Below are positions 33,189 to 40,844 of a DNA stretch of 64,000 nucleotides, piece after piece. The stretch spans positions 3,844,001 to 3,908,000 of the forward strand of contig NC_016599.1 of assembly GCF_000236705.1 (NCBI RefSeq), given 5' to 3'. The DNA is from Owenweeksia hongkongensis DSM 17368. GTDB lineage: Bacteria; Bacteroidota; Bacteroidia; Flavobacteriales; Schleiferiaceae. The notes beneath the pieces are model-generated. The model was not told where the DNA came from, did no database searches, and worked only from the letters and a program-made list of their open reading frames with translations. A program made the position numbers and the translations under genes. Every line of letters starts with the position of its first letter. The first letter of the stretch is position 1.

Positions 33189-33677
33189 CTAAAGTGTTCG
33201 GAAATACTCGAGAATCTTACGAGCATCTACTTCACTGATGTTTTGATCAGCCATGATGGCTCCATTTGCCTCAGCTAGTACTTGCTTGGCGATAGGGTCT
33301 TTTTGCACCATTTCTGTTGGGTTCATAATCATGTTCATCACCCATTCAGGAGTTCTTCTGTCAAGAATATCTTTAGGTGCAGGCCCTATATATTTCTTAT
33401 CCGTTTTGTGGCAGGCAGCGCAGTTTTTTTCAAAAAGGGCTTGTCCTTCAGCTACCATTCCCTGGTCTATGGTTTCACCAAGTGTAACTTCAGATACAGG
33501 GCCAATTCCTTTGCTAGTCATCGGATCAATTGCCGGAGCTTTTTCTTCCTTCATAGCTTTTTCGTGGGCTACTACATCAGGAGTTTTTACCGTTTTTCTT
33601 TCTTCGGTTCCACCTCCGCCACATGCGGCCATCACCATCAAAATGGCAAAAACGGCTATGGTTGTTAACTTCTTCAT
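33189..33677 (-). CDS. Class I cytochrome c lipoprotein, likely NosZ electron donor
   Basis: The 162-residue protein has a lipoprotein signal (MKKLTTIAVFAILMVMAACGG) and one c-type heme motif, CAACHK (about residue 93), with a following distal Met region (YIGPAPKDILDR ... MIMNPTEMV). It is first in the nos operon, and many nos clusters encode such a cytochrome. It is therefore the probable electron donor to CuA of NosZ at the membrane surface. Upstream lie an Fnr-like box, a -7 box and the shared AGGA element. Confidence 0.93.
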   Translation of the reverse strand: MKKLTTIAVFAILMVMAACGGGGTEERKTVKTPDVVAHEKAMKEEKAPAIDPMTSKGIGPVSEVTLGETIDQGMVAEGQALFEKNCAACHKTDKKYIGPAPKDILDRRTPEWVMNMIMNPTEMVQKDPIAKQVLAEANGAIMADQNISEVDARKILEYFRTL

Positions 33678-33704
33678 GGGTTCTTTGATTTTTTAATTAT
33701 ACCA

Positions 33705-33712
33705 CGAAGGTA
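33705..33712 (-). promoter_or_regulatory. Probable -7 box of the nos operon
   Basis: On the minus strand this reads TACCTTCG, one base away from TAnnTTTG. The implied start near 33699 puts the Fnr-like box at about -41.5, the classical class II activator position. Confidence 0.4.
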
Positions 33713-33734
33713 GAAGGGGAAGAGGGGCTAAAAA

Positions 33735-33748
33735 ATGACAATTATCAT
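33735..33748. promoter_or_regulatory. Fnr-like box before the nos operon
   Basis: ATGACAATTATCAT has the form ATGAY-N4-ATCAT, with TGA/TCA half sites spaced as in the Fnr consensus TTGAT-N4-ATCAA. A near-identical box lies at the crp/fnr gene (40823). Confidence 0.5.
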
Positions 33749-33753
33749 ATAAA

Positions 33754-33769
33754 AGGACTTTTTAGTCTT
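33754..33769. promoter_or_regulatory. AGGA/TCCT element, nos operon copy
   Basis: On the minus strand AAGACTAAAAAGTCCT matches the AGGATAAAAAAGTCCT element before the RIC gene at 13 of 16 positions. It lies directly upstream of the Fnr-like box. Confidence 0.4.
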
Positions 33770-33874
33770 TTATTAAGATGTGCTAAATTAAGTGCCTTAA
33801 ATCCGGTGAAAAATCACGGTAAGTTACCGATCTTCGAAGGGGAACGGAATGCTAAAATTTGAAAGTCTATTGGG

Positions 33875-35881
33875 CTAGATTTCCAGTTTTAGTTTTAGCA
33901 CAATATTTCGTCCCATGCTGGGTATACCACCCCAGTTGAGGTGATCACGGTAGTAGGTGTCTAGCAGGTTGTTGGCAGCTATTTCTACTTGTGTGTTCAA
34001 TTTTTTGAATGGAAGGGTGTACCCGATTGCCGCATCTAGTAGAACATAGCCAGGAGTGTAGCGGTCGCCATATTCCGTATTGTAATGTTTTTGCTCTGCT
34101 GCCATTCGGCTTTGTGCCAAAAAGGAGAAACGTTTTAGACTATAATTTACTCCAATGGTACCTTGCAAAGGTGGTATAAGCGGTAGGTCTGCCTCAGGCC
34201 TAAAGCCACGTAAGTATTCCCCTTTAGCGGAAGTTACAAAAGATTTACTGAAAGCATACTCAGCACCAATCTCTACTCCCCAAAAGGTGGCTCCGCTTCT
34301 ATTTTCATATTCGCGTACTCCGTTGGCGCCATAAGTCATTGCGCTATAGTTGGTGGTGAGCCCAAAGATGTAATCATAATATTGTTGTAAAAATAGAGTA
34401 GAAGAGAAGTTGAATTTTTTCTTGGTGTAGGTATAACCAACTTCTGCACTTAGTAGTTGCTCAGGCTTAAGGTCTGGATTGCCCAAATAGTCAAAACCAT
34501 CGTGGGCATTATATAGATAAAAGCCATACAGCTCTGAAGTGGTAGGGCCTCTCATTCCGTAACCAATTGCGGCCGTTAGGGCATGTGTGTTAGAAAGGTG
34601 ATGGGTGATGGAGCTTTTTATTTGAGGTAAAATAAATTGTCTATTTGTGCTCATGTCATAGCCCATGCCTTCCCATTGTTTATTGCCAAAATCATCCACT
34701 AACGCTGAGGTTTCATAATCCATTCTGATAGTAGTGTTCACATGGTTTTTACCAAACTTCCAGTTATCCGTAAGGCCTAACGCCATCCCATGAATGCGAG
34801 CATCGGGCCAGGTGAGCATAAACATGGGAGGCTCTGAATCATCATGGGGGTACATAGTCATTTCGGCTCTGCGGAAATTGGTGTAATACTCAGCAGCACC
34901 ACTGATGGTGTGTTTTCCTACAGTCCAATCAAAAGCATTGAAAGTAAGTCCTGCCGTTTGGCTCCAGCCAGGCATATCCATGTGCATAAATACATTTTCG
35001 CGCTTAGTGTCATCCATTTCATGGTAAATGTCATTGTAGTACACTTTTAGGTCAAACCGGGTGAATGGACCAACGGAATGATAACTACTGTAGGTAAGCC
35101 CGCCAATCACAGCACGAGCTTTGCTTACATCCATGGTAAGGGCAGGGTAACCTACATCTGTAGCTAAATCGTAGATAAAGTCAAGCTTCAAAAAGCGTTT
35201 TGGCGAAAGCCTGTATACCGAGTTTAGCGCCCAGTTTTGCTTCTGGTTTTGAGAATATTGAATCTCTTGTCCATTGCCATCATAGTAGTTTCCATTTTGC
35301 AACCAACTTCCATTTAGCCGCCAGGCTAGTTTTTTGGTGTTGCTTTCTACATGCATGGCAGTATTAAAGCCATTGGTATTGGTTTGGTACTGTTGAATTA
35401 GGCCAAATCGCCAAGGTTTGGTTTGGCTAAATGTAGGTTCTTTGGTTTCCAGATTTAAGCTTCCGGCCAATCCGTTATTGGCACAGTGGCTTTCGCAGGC
35501 TGAGGCTACTTCGGCAGTGCTAAGGTTATTGGCCACAATGTAGGATGTGGATGGATCCATCCTATCCGTGCAGGCACTGTACACCCGCATTCCGTTTAGT
35601 TTCACCTGTATACGTCCATCTGCCTGACCGCGGTATACCACCTCTTGTGCAAAGCTCCCTCTTGAAATAAGGTTAACCCCTTTTAGCTGTTTAAGCTGAA
35701 GCTCCAATTGATGATTGTCCACAGAGTTTTTTAGGGTGTGTTCATTTTCCCAATTATCAATTACCACCACATCGCTAAGTTCAATGTGATCAAAGTTGAT
35801 ATGGGTAGTGTCTTGTGAATGATTTTGACCCCAAACAGCATAACCAGTGGCCAATAATAGGCTTAGAAATACACTTTTCAT
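33875..35881 (-). CDS. TonB-dependent outer-membrane receptor, copper type (OprC/NosA-like)
   Basis: The 668-residue protein has a signal peptide (MKSVFLSLLLATGYAVWGQ), a plug domain (about 35-165) and a 22-strand barrel ending in the aromatic-terminated strand VLKLKLEI. In the plug, VYSACTDRMDPSTSYI contains the CxxxM pattern followed by DPSxSYI, like the copper-binding loop of OprC/NosA. A loop with FMHMDMPGW could provide further His/Met ligands. It should import copper for NosZ. It is the last gene of an operon with a Met-rich lipoprotein and a Cys-rich small protein, and ends near the nos promoter. Confidence 0.82.
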   Translation of the reverse strand: MKSVFLSLLLATGYAVWGQNHSQDTTHINFDHIELSDVVVIDNWENEHTLKNSVDNHQLELQLKQLKGVNLISRGSFAQEVVYRGQADGRIQVKLNGMRVYSACTDRMDPSTSYIVANNLSTAEVASACESHCANNGLAGSLNLETKEPTFSQTKPWRFGLIQQYQTNTNGFNTAMHVESNTKKLAWRLNGSWLQNGNYYDGNGQEIQYSQNQKQNWALNSVYRLSPKRFLKLDFIYDLATDVGYPALTMDVSKARAVIGGLTYSSYHSVGPFTRFDLKVYYNDIYHEMDDTKRENVFMHMDMPGWSQTAGLTFNAFDWTVGKHTISGAAEYYTNFRRAEMTMYPHDDSEPPMFMLTWPDARIHGMALGLTDNWKFGKNHVNTTIRMDYETSALVDDFGNKQWEGMGYDMSTNRQFILPQIKSSITHHLSNTHALTAAIGYGMRGPTTSELYGFYLYNAHDGFDYLGNPDLKPEQLLSAEVGYTYTKKKFNFSSTLFLQQYYDYIFGLTTNYSAMTYGANGVREYENRSGATFWGVEIGAEYAFSKSFVTSAKGEYLRGFRPEADLPLIPPLQGTIGVNYSLKRFSFLAQSRMAAEQKHYNTEYGDRYTPGYVLLDAAIGYTLPFKKLNTQVEIAANNLLDTYYRDHLNWGGIPSMGRNIVLKLKLEI

Positions 35882-35952
35882 GGTAGGAAGAATTGAAGTG
35901 GGAACTCTAGGGAAGTTACAGAGCTACCCTGCCGGAAAATCAATTTGCCGAC

Positions 35953-35968
35953 AGGATAGTACTGTTCT
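35953..35968. promoter_or_regulatory. AGGA/TCCT element, copper receptor copy
   Basis: AGGATAGTACTGTTCT keeps AGGATA and GT-CT at the same spacing as the RIC and crp copies. It lies 72 bases before the receptor ATG on the minus strand. Confidence 0.35.
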
Positions 35969-36005
35969 TTTGTTTATTAATATGGTAGGCGCTTAGGGTA
36001 GTATC

Positions 36006-36839
36006 TTACTGAAAAGTAATGTCAAAGAATCCATCAGCTTTGATTACACTGTCCTGAGCATCCATTATTTTCATATTCACCTTCCAATAGCCAGTCATGG
36101 TAAAGTTTACCTTACCACTATATAGACCATCACCCACGTGTGTCGGGTTCTCATTGTTGGGAGAGCCATGCCCCATACTAGGCATTTCGGGTTCTATTTC
36201 TATTTTGAGATCAGTAGCTGGCGGAAAACTCATCATGGTTTCGCGTTTGTACACCATTACTTCAAAGTCATTTAATCCCACTTCAGGGGCCATTGGTTCT
36301 TTGAGTGCCACAAAGTAGGTGTCATCATTTAGAGCAGACTTAAAGTTGTACAGCTTAGCTTCTTGCTTAGCTTCCACTTCTATAGTAAAAGTAGCAGTGT
36401 CCATTGATCCTCCATTCACTTCCACAAGCACTGAAAAGGTCCAGCTACCCATGGTGCCACTTGGCATTATAAAGGTAGAAGAGCCCATGTAGGCATCCAT
36501 GTCCACATCAAAAGTAGGATTAGAAAATGGCGCACTGTGCATCATGGTTCCCATATCCATCATAGGTAAAAAACTCACCGTGGCATTTTCTATCATATTA
36601 TCCGTTCCAGATTCCGTTAGGCGCACCGCAACATGATTGTAGCCAACAAAAGCATCTTCTCCAAAGTAGAGTTTTACATCTGCTGATGAGGTAGATTGTT
36701 CACCGGCTAGTACATAGCTGCTTAGGGCGTCATTGTTTTTTGGGGGAGTGGTGCTGTCGTCATCTTTATCACACGCACTGAATTGAAATGACAGACCAAT
36801 GGTAAGTGCCATTGTGGCCCATTTATTTAGGGTTTTCAT
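36006..36839 (-). CDS. Met-rich lipoprotein, possible copper-binding periplasmic protein
   Basis: The 277 residues have a lipoprotein signal (MATMALTIGLSFQFSAC) and two beta-sandwich-like halves of the YtkA/FixH type. The first carries PMMDMGTMMHSAPF and the second MPSMGHGSP, motifs seen where Cu(I) is bound by Met and His. It precedes the copper-type TonB receptor gene. I infer it helps take copper from the receptor in the periplasm. Confidence 0.65.
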   Translation of the reverse strand: MKTLNKWATMALTIGLSFQFSACDKDDDSTTPPKNNDALSSYVLAGEQSTSSADVKLYFGEDAFVGYNHVAVRLTESGTDNMIENATVSFLPMMDMGTMMHSAPFSNPTFDVDMDAYMGSSTFIMPSGTMGSWTFSVLVEVNGGSMDTATFTIEVEAKQEAKLYNFKSALNDDTYFVALKEPMAPEVGLNDFEVMVYKRETMMSFPPATDLKIEIEPEMPSMGHGSPNNENPTHVGDGLYSGKVNFTMTGYWKVNMKIMDAQDSVIKADGFFDITFQ

Positions 36840-36898
36840 TATTTGAAAAAATTAGATTTAAAAAACGATTTTGAAAAATAGAATAGAGCTTTCGTTTT

Positions 36899-37273
36899 TT
36901 AAACCTGCGGAGGATGATCAATGGCCGCTAAATAAGGAATGCTGAGGTGTAGGCTCAAATTGTCATAAAATACTGGGGCACTTTCATTTTCCACGAAAGT
37001 GGCAACCCAACTATAGGTAGTAGGGGAGAAAAGCCTTAGGCTAGGAATCAAAACGGGAGGCTCAGTTTCGTTGTGCTTGTTTTCAGAAAGTGACAGCTGC
37101 TTGGCAAAAAAACATTTACCATCACAATGTAGCTCTGGGGTACTCTTGTTTTCACAAAGCTCTTGAACATAGTAGTCATAGCTCATCTGGTAGATGGCCG
37201 TCACCATGCTATTATATAGCTGTGAGCTGATCACTACCAAGATTAAGATGCTATTTGAAATTAACTTTCCCAT
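36899..37273 (-). CDS. Small HCxGKC protein, first gene of the copper-receptor operon
   Basis: The 124-residue protein has one N-terminal hydrophobic helix (SNSILILVVISSQLYNSMVTA) followed by YYVQELCENKSTPELHCDGKCFFAKQL, shown here as two motifs: ELCENK and LHCDGKCFFAKQL. The third Cys and the His suggest metal or thiol chemistry. Similar small proteins accompany TonB receptor genes in Bacteroidota but have no assigned function. The promoter box at 37282 lies nine bases before the ATG. Confidence 0.65.
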   Translation of the reverse strand: MGKLISNSILILVVISSQLYNSMVTAIYQMSYDYYVQELCENKSTPELHCDGKCFFAKQLSLSENKHNETEPPVLIPSLRLFSPTTYSWVATFVENESAPVFYDNLSLHLSIPYLAAIDHPPQV

Positions 37274-37281
37274 TGATGGGT

Positions 37282-37289
37282 CAAAGATA
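37282..37289 (-). promoter_or_regulatory. -7 box of the copper-receptor operon
   Basis: On the minus strand this reads TATCTTTG, a full match to TAnnTTTG. Transcription would start within a few bases of the ATG at 37273. Confidence 0.5.
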
Positions 37290-37338
37290 CAATAGAGCCT
37301 TAGGCTTATTTATGAGATTTATCAGTAAATTAAAATAA

Positions 37339-37354
37339 AAGATATTTTTATCCG
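37339..37354. promoter_or_regulatory. AGGA/TCCT-like element between divergent promoters
   Basis: AAGATATTTTTATCCG is a degenerate form of AGGAT-N6-RTCCT. It sits midway between the -7 boxes of the copper-receptor operon and the Rrf2 gene, so one factor could act on both. Confidence 0.3.
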
Positions 37355-37370
37355 AAATTGTAAAATACAT

Positions 37371-37378
37371 TATATTTG
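37371..37378 (+). promoter_or_regulatory. -7 box of the Rrf2 gene
   Basis: TATATTTG matches TAnnTTTG. It lies 18 bases before the ATG at 37397. Confidence 0.5.
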
Positions 37379-37396
37379 TCGGGTAAAATTATTTCA

Positions 37397-37828
37397 ATGT
37401 TTTCGAAGGCTTGTGAATACGGCATAAAGGCAATGATCTACATCGCTCAAAAAAGTGGTGAAGCGGGTAAGGTGAGCCTTAAAGAGATTGCTGCCGGCAC
37501 AGACTCGCCTGTAGCTTTTACAGCAAAAATTTTACAAACACTATCAAGAGAAGGTTTGCTAATTTCCACCAAAGGGCCCACCGGAGGATTTATTTTGGCG
37601 GAGGCGCCAAGCAAAATGAATCTTGCACAAATTGTAAGCGCAATAGATGGTGACAGCGTTTTTGTGGGTTGTGGCTTAGGCTTAGAAACTTGCGATAGTG
37701 AAAGACCATGCCCTGTTCATCATAAATTTGAAATAGTACGTGATGAGCTTACGCTAATGCTAAACTCCACCACACTGCAAGAACTGGCATTGGGGCTTAA
37801 AAATGGTGCTAGCTTTTTAACCCGCTGA
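37397..37828 (+). CDS. Rrf2-family regulator with three-Cys cluster (NsrR/IscR-like)
   Basis: From the ATG at 37397 it has 143 residues. A winged helix-turn-helix (about 1-75) contains VSLKEIAAGTDSPVAFTAKIL and GLLISTKGPTGGFIL. A C-terminal cluster loop follows, with VGCGLGLETC and ERPCPVHH giving Cx6Cx5C, the pattern that holds an iron-sulfur cluster in NsrR and IscR. Such regulators sense NO or Fe-S status. The following gene encodes an Fe-S repair protein, so NO sensing is the best guess. A TTG-started longer frame from 37376 overlaps the promoter and is rejected. Confidence 0.85.
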   Translation: MFSKACEYGIKAMIYIAQKSGEAGKVSLKEIAAGTDSPVAFTAKILQTLSREGLLISTKGPTGGFILAEAPSKMNLAQIVSAIDGDSVFVGCGLGLETCDSERPCPVHHKFEIVRDELTLMLNSTTLQELALGLKNGASFLTR

Positions 37829-37846
37829 TTTTTTTTGAATGTATTT

Positions 37847-37862
37847 AGGATAAAAAAGTCCT
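37847..37862. promoter_or_regulatory. AGGA/TCCT element, RIC copy
   Basis: AGGATAAAAAAGTCCT has AGGA/TCCT half sites with eight bases between. It lies 27 bases before the RIC ATG and 18 after the Rrf2 stop. Confidence 0.5.
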
Positions 37863-37888
37863 TTTTTAATAAATTAAATTTTTCAAAT

Positions 37889-38635
37889 ATGGAAGGTCTA
37901 GAACAAAGACAAATAGGAGAGTTGGTAGCTGAGAATTACAAACTGGCTACCGTATTTAAGAAACACAAAATTGACTTTTGCTGTCAAGGTGGTCGCACCA
38001 TTAGCGATGCTTGTCAAAAGAAAGACATCAGCATTTGGGAAGTGATACGTGACCTGGAAGCAGTGATAAATGCCAAAGAGGATGACAGTACCGATTACAA
38101 AAGCTGGCCTTTGGATCTGTTGGCAGATTATATTGGGAAGAAGCATCACCGATATGTAGAAGCACGTTCACAAGAAATCAAACCGTTTTTGGATAAGCTT
38201 TGCAAAGTGCATGGCGATCGCCATCCGGAATTGTTTGAAATCAATGAACTCTTCACTGGTTCTGTGGGCGAACTGGCACAGCACATGAAAAAGGAAGAGC
38301 TGGTTTTATTTCCCTTTATCAGGAAAATGGTAGTGGCGAAAACCACAGGCGAGGCCATGTTTACTCCACATTTTGGTGCCGTAGAAAACCCTATTGCCAT
38401 GATGATGCACGAACATGATGCGGAAGGGGAACGCTTTCGCAAAATTGCCGCACTGAGCAATGACTACAATCCGCCTGTTGATGCTTGCAATACTTACAGA
38501 GTAACTTTTGCCTTGCTACAGGAATTTGAAGATGACCTACACAAGCATATTCACTTGGAAAATAATATTCTTTTTCCGGGTGCAAAAGCTATGGAGGAAA
38601 ACATGAAAGGCAGAGAATTGGAAAATACGCTGTAA
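37889..38635 (+). CDS. ric: Iron-sulfur cluster repair di-iron protein (RIC/ScdA/YtfE)
   Basis: The ATG at 37889 gives 248 residues. The N-terminal ScdA domain has KHKIDFCCQGGRTISDAC, and the hemerythrin-like domain has IGKKHHRYVE, HMKKEELVLFPFI, MMHEHDAEGERF and HKHIHLENNILFPGA, supplying the His/Glu ligands of a di-iron site. RIC proteins restore Fe-S clusters damaged by NO or oxidants. The gene lies after an Rrf2 regulator and before a truncated hemoglobin, and a shared operator-like element precedes it. Confidence 0.95.
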   Translation: MEGLEQRQIGELVAENYKLATVFKKHKIDFCCQGGRTISDACQKKDISIWEVIRDLEAVINAKEDDSTDYKSWPLDLLADYIGKKHHRYVEARSQEIKPFLDKLCKVHGDRHPELFEINELFTGSVGELAQHMKKEELVLFPFIRKMVVAKTTGEAMFTPHFGAVENPIAMMMHEHDAEGERFRKIAALSNDYNPPVDACNTYRVTFALLQEFEDDLHKHIHLENNILFPGAKAMEENMKGRELENTL

Positions 38636-38650
38636 CACTTCGGGAGCTTG

Positions 38651-38658
38651 TATCTTTG
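38651..38658 (+). promoter_or_regulatory. -7 box before the truncated hemoglobin gene
   Basis: TATCTTTG, a full TAnnTTTG match, lies between the RIC stop and the globin ATG at 38692. It suggests a separate promoter for the globin-TDO-hemerythrin genes. Confidence 0.45.
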
Positions 38659-38691
38659 TGCAAGATGTTAAGCGGAGAAAATATTGTGAAT

Positions 38692-39081
38692 ATGAAGAAA
38701 GATATCTCTCAATCGGAGGATATAAAGTTGATGGTAGACGAGTTTTACGGCAAAGTGCAAAGGAATCCATTGATCGGTCCCATATTTATTGGGGTGATAA
38801 AGGATAGATGGCCGGAGCATTTGGAAAAGATGTACAAATTTTGGGGAAGCATTCTGTTAGCGGAGAACACTTATAACGGAAGGCCATTTCCTCCTCATGC
38901 TCAAATGCCGCTCCAGCAAGAGCATTTCGAGGCATGGCTTGGCTTATTTTTACAGACGGTAGATGACCATTTTGAAGGGGCCATAGCCGATGAGGCTAAG
39001 ATGCGAGCTCAAAATATGGCATCTATGTTTTTTCATAAAATAGAATATATTCACCAGCACCCAAATCAAAGAACCATATAA
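38692..39081 (+). CDS. Group III truncated hemoglobin
   Basis: The ATG at 38692 gives 129 residues. The family's N-terminus and B helix (IKLMVDEFYGKVQ) are present, and the heme pocket contains HLEKMYKFWGSILL with the CD-region Tyr/Trp and PFPPHAQMPLQQEHFEAWLGLF, whose H in QEHFEAW is the proximal ligand. Truncated hemoglobins bind O2 and NO and often oxidise NO to nitrate. The neighbourhood of RIC, hemerythrin and Fnr-like genes supports NO detoxification. The longer frame from a TTG at 38656 starts inside the promoter box. Confidence 0.92.
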   Translation: MKKDISQSEDIKLMVDEFYGKVQRNPLIGPIFIGVIKDRWPEHLEKMYKFWGSILLAENTYNGRPFPPHAQMPLQQEHFEAWLGLFLQTVDDHFEGAIADEAKMRAQNMASMFFHKIEYIHQHPNQRTI

Positions 39082-39092
39082 GCAGCCCTACT

Positions 39093-40007
39093 ATGAGTGA
39101 TGTGAATGACAGAATAGACGAGAAATATCGTAACCTGGGAGAGAATCCTGAAACCTATAAAGAAGGACTATTTCTATCTAAACCACTTACATATTGGGAT
39201 TATATACAGGTAGATACTTTACTGTCATTACAAAAGCCGAGAACTGATTATGAAGATGAAAAGATATTCGTCATCTATCATCAGGTAACTGAGTTAATGC
39301 AAGAATTGGTGCTGCATGAGCTTAGGCAAATCACTGGCCCAATGCCTGTAACAGGTGAAAAGCTGGCAGAAAAAGTAAAGCGCATGATTCGCTACACGCG
39401 TATGCTCATTACTTCTTTTGACGTGATGCGCGAAGGGATGGATTATGATGATTACAATACATTTCACAAAGCTTTAGCCCCAGCCAGTGGTTTTCAAAGT
39501 GCAAATTTTAGATACATAGAACTTCGCTGCACATCACTGCCTAATTTGGTTAATTCAAGAGGTAAAAAGCGTTTGCCGCTCCGTCCTACTATAGATGACT
39601 TTTTTGACAACCTATATTGGAAAGATGCAGGTTTGAATCGTGAAACTTATGAAGCGAGCCTTACTTACACACTTTTTATGGAGAAGTATGGTGAGAACTT
39701 GAAAAAACTGGCTCGCGAAATGCAAGGCAACACCTTAGAAGATAAGGTAAATGCCCGCCTTGAAACTTGCTCACAGGAGACTCGTGAGTTGCTGCGCGAA
39801 TTTGATAAACTATATAATATAGAATGGCCTTTGGTACACTTGCGTACCGCAGCACATTATTTGGATGCAAAAGGCGAAACTAAGGCTGCAACTGGTGGCA
39901 GCGAGTGGAAAAAGTATCTACACCCTATGTATCAGCAACGCAAGTTTTTTCCTAGCCTGTATAGTGAGGAGGAGCTAGAAAACTGGGGGAAAGATTATAA
40001 AATCTAG
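39093..40007 (+). CDS. Tryptophan 2,3-dioxygenase homolog
   Basis: The 304-residue heme protein matches TDO. LTYWDYIQVDTLLSLQ is the N-terminal substrate-binding helix, VIYHQVTELMQELVLHEL holds the distal His, APASGFQSANFRYIELRC is the family signature, and ATGGSEWKKYL contains the substrate-carboxylate loop. It would convert tryptophan to N-formylkynurenine. It sits 12 bases after a truncated hemoglobin and three before a hemerythrin, among NO-response genes, with no other kynurenine genes in view. That context suggests a heme or gas-linked role, but the TDO reaction is not excluded. Confidence 0.88.
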   Translation: MSDVNDRIDEKYRNLGENPETYKEGLFLSKPLTYWDYIQVDTLLSLQKPRTDYEDEKIFVIYHQVTELMQELVLHELRQITGPMPVTGEKLAEKVKRMIRYTRMLITSFDVMREGMDYDDYNTFHKALAPASGFQSANFRYIELRCTSLPNLVNSRGKKRLPLRPTIDDFFDNLYWKDAGLNRETYEASLTYTLFMEKYGENLKKLAREMQGNTLEDKVNARLETCSQETRELLREFDKLYNIEWPLVHLRTAAHYLDAKGETKAATGGSEWKKYLHPMYQQRKFFPSLYSEEELENWGKDYKI

Positions 40008-40009
40008 GA

Positions 40010-40483
40010 ATGGACAAGCCCCAGCCCATCAAACGAGATAAATATTTACAACCATTAAGCCATGACCATCATCATGGCTTAATGCTTTGTTGGAAGATCA
40101 ATAAGGGGCATAAGAAAGGTGTTTCTGCAGAACGGATTATGGCCTATGCAAAGCATTTTTTTGAAACACAACTTGAGCAGCATTTTAGGGAAGAAGAGGA
40201 ATTGCTCTTTCCTCTGATAGGAATGAAAGACGAGGGAGTGATGCATGCCATGGACGGGCACAAGCGCTTGCGTGTGTTGTTTTTTGATGAAGAAAACCTG
40301 GATAATGCCTGCCAGCTAATTGCAAAAGAACTGAAGGCCCATATTCGTTTTGAAGAGCGGACCCTCTTTAACGTAATTCAAGAAAAAGCCGGAGCGGAAG
40401 AACTGCTGAAGATGAACCAGCAGTTACATTCCCGTCCGGCAGAACAATCTCTAAATACTTGGGAAGACCCATTTTGGGCCTAA
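40010..40483 (+). CDS. Hemerythrin-domain protein
   Basis: The 157-residue four-helix bundle has PLSHDHHHGLML (helix 1 His ligands), EQHFREEEELLFPLI (His/Glu ligands), GHKRLRVLFFDEE and HIRFEERTLFNVI. These supply a di-iron site like those of RIC and bacterial hemerythrins, so it may bind O2 or NO or store iron. It starts three bases after the TDO stop, completing the globin-TDO-hemerythrin operon. Confidence 0.88.
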   Translation: MDKPQPIKRDKYLQPLSHDHHHGLMLCWKINKGHKKGVSAERIMAYAKHFFETQLEQHFREEEELLFPLIGMKDEGVMHAMDGHKRLRVLFFDEENLDNACQLIAKELKAHIRFEERTLFNVIQEKAGAEELLKMNQQLHSRPAEQSLNTWEDPFWA

Positions 40484-40487
40484 GTTC

Positions 40488-40769
40488 TTAAAACAAAGAG
40501 ATAAGGATCAAAAATAAGCTGGCGAGGATATTTGTAATAAATGACCATACTACCCAGCGCAAGGGAGCATGTGAAATTGCAGCTGCATTAGAGCCCATGG
40601 CTGTGCAGCTTATCAAAGCAATTTGCCAGGTAGGGGCGTTGTTCATCAAAATAACGATAAGAGCTACTGAGGCAACGTATGATCCGGCCATGAGAGTGAC
40701 AGACATAATGCCGTAATAGCTGAATTGCAGCTGGTCAATTTTTGAATTTATACGACTTAAAGTACTCAT
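40488..40769 (-). CDS. Small two- to three-span membrane protein
   Basis: The 93-residue protein has hydrophobic segments at about 20-45, 50-65 and 72-92 (GIMSVTLMAGSYVASVALIVIL and VVWSFITNILASLFLILISLF in pieces). It carries a NAAAISHAPLRW loop with a lone His and one Cys. It is divergent from the crp/fnr gene, sharing its 75-base control region, and converges on the hemerythrin gene with four bases between. No family is recognised. The shared control region makes it a likely target of the regulator. Confidence 0.65.
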   Translation of the reverse strand: MSTLSRINSKIDQLQFSYYGIMSVTLMAGSYVASVALIVILMNNAPTWQIALISCTAMGSNAAAISHAPLRWVVWSFITNILASLFLILISLF

Positions 40770-40804
40770 AGATAATGTTTTTAATTCTGCTACAAATGTA
40801 TTTT

Positions 40805-40820
40805 AGGATAAATTTGTCCT
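40805..40820. promoter_or_regulatory. AGGA/TCCT element at the crp/fnr promoter
   Basis: AGGATAAATTTGTCCT is nearly palindromic around AAATTT. It has the same half sites and spacing as the RIC copy. It contains TAAATTTG, the probable -7 box (40809-40816). Confidence 0.5.
40809..40816 (+). promoter_or_regulatory. -7 box of the crp/fnr gene
   Basis: TAAATTTG matches TAnnTTTG and lies 28 bases before the ATG at 40845. A factor bound to the surrounding element would block it. Confidence 0.5.
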
Positions 40821-40822
40821 TT

Positions 40823-40836
40823 ATGATTTCAATCAT
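40823..40836. promoter_or_regulatory. Fnr-like box at the crp/fnr gene
   Basis: ATGATTTCAATCAT is a perfect 5-bp inverted repeat with a 4-base spacer, matching the box before the nos operon. Its position just past the presumed transcription start would suit autorepression. Confidence 0.55.
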
Positions 40837-40844
40837 CTTTTAAA

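Noticed and set aside
33253-33696. 147-codon open frame opposite the cytochrome c gene
   Set aside because: It mirrors the cytochrome c gene in the other strand, and the cytochrome c frame has a signal peptide and a heme motif.
33806-33828. GTGAAAAATCAC and GGTAAGTTACC palindromes near the copper-receptor stop as operators
   Set aside because: They are short, have no second copy in the window, and lie far from the inferred nos start; a weak terminator for the receptor gene is equally likely.
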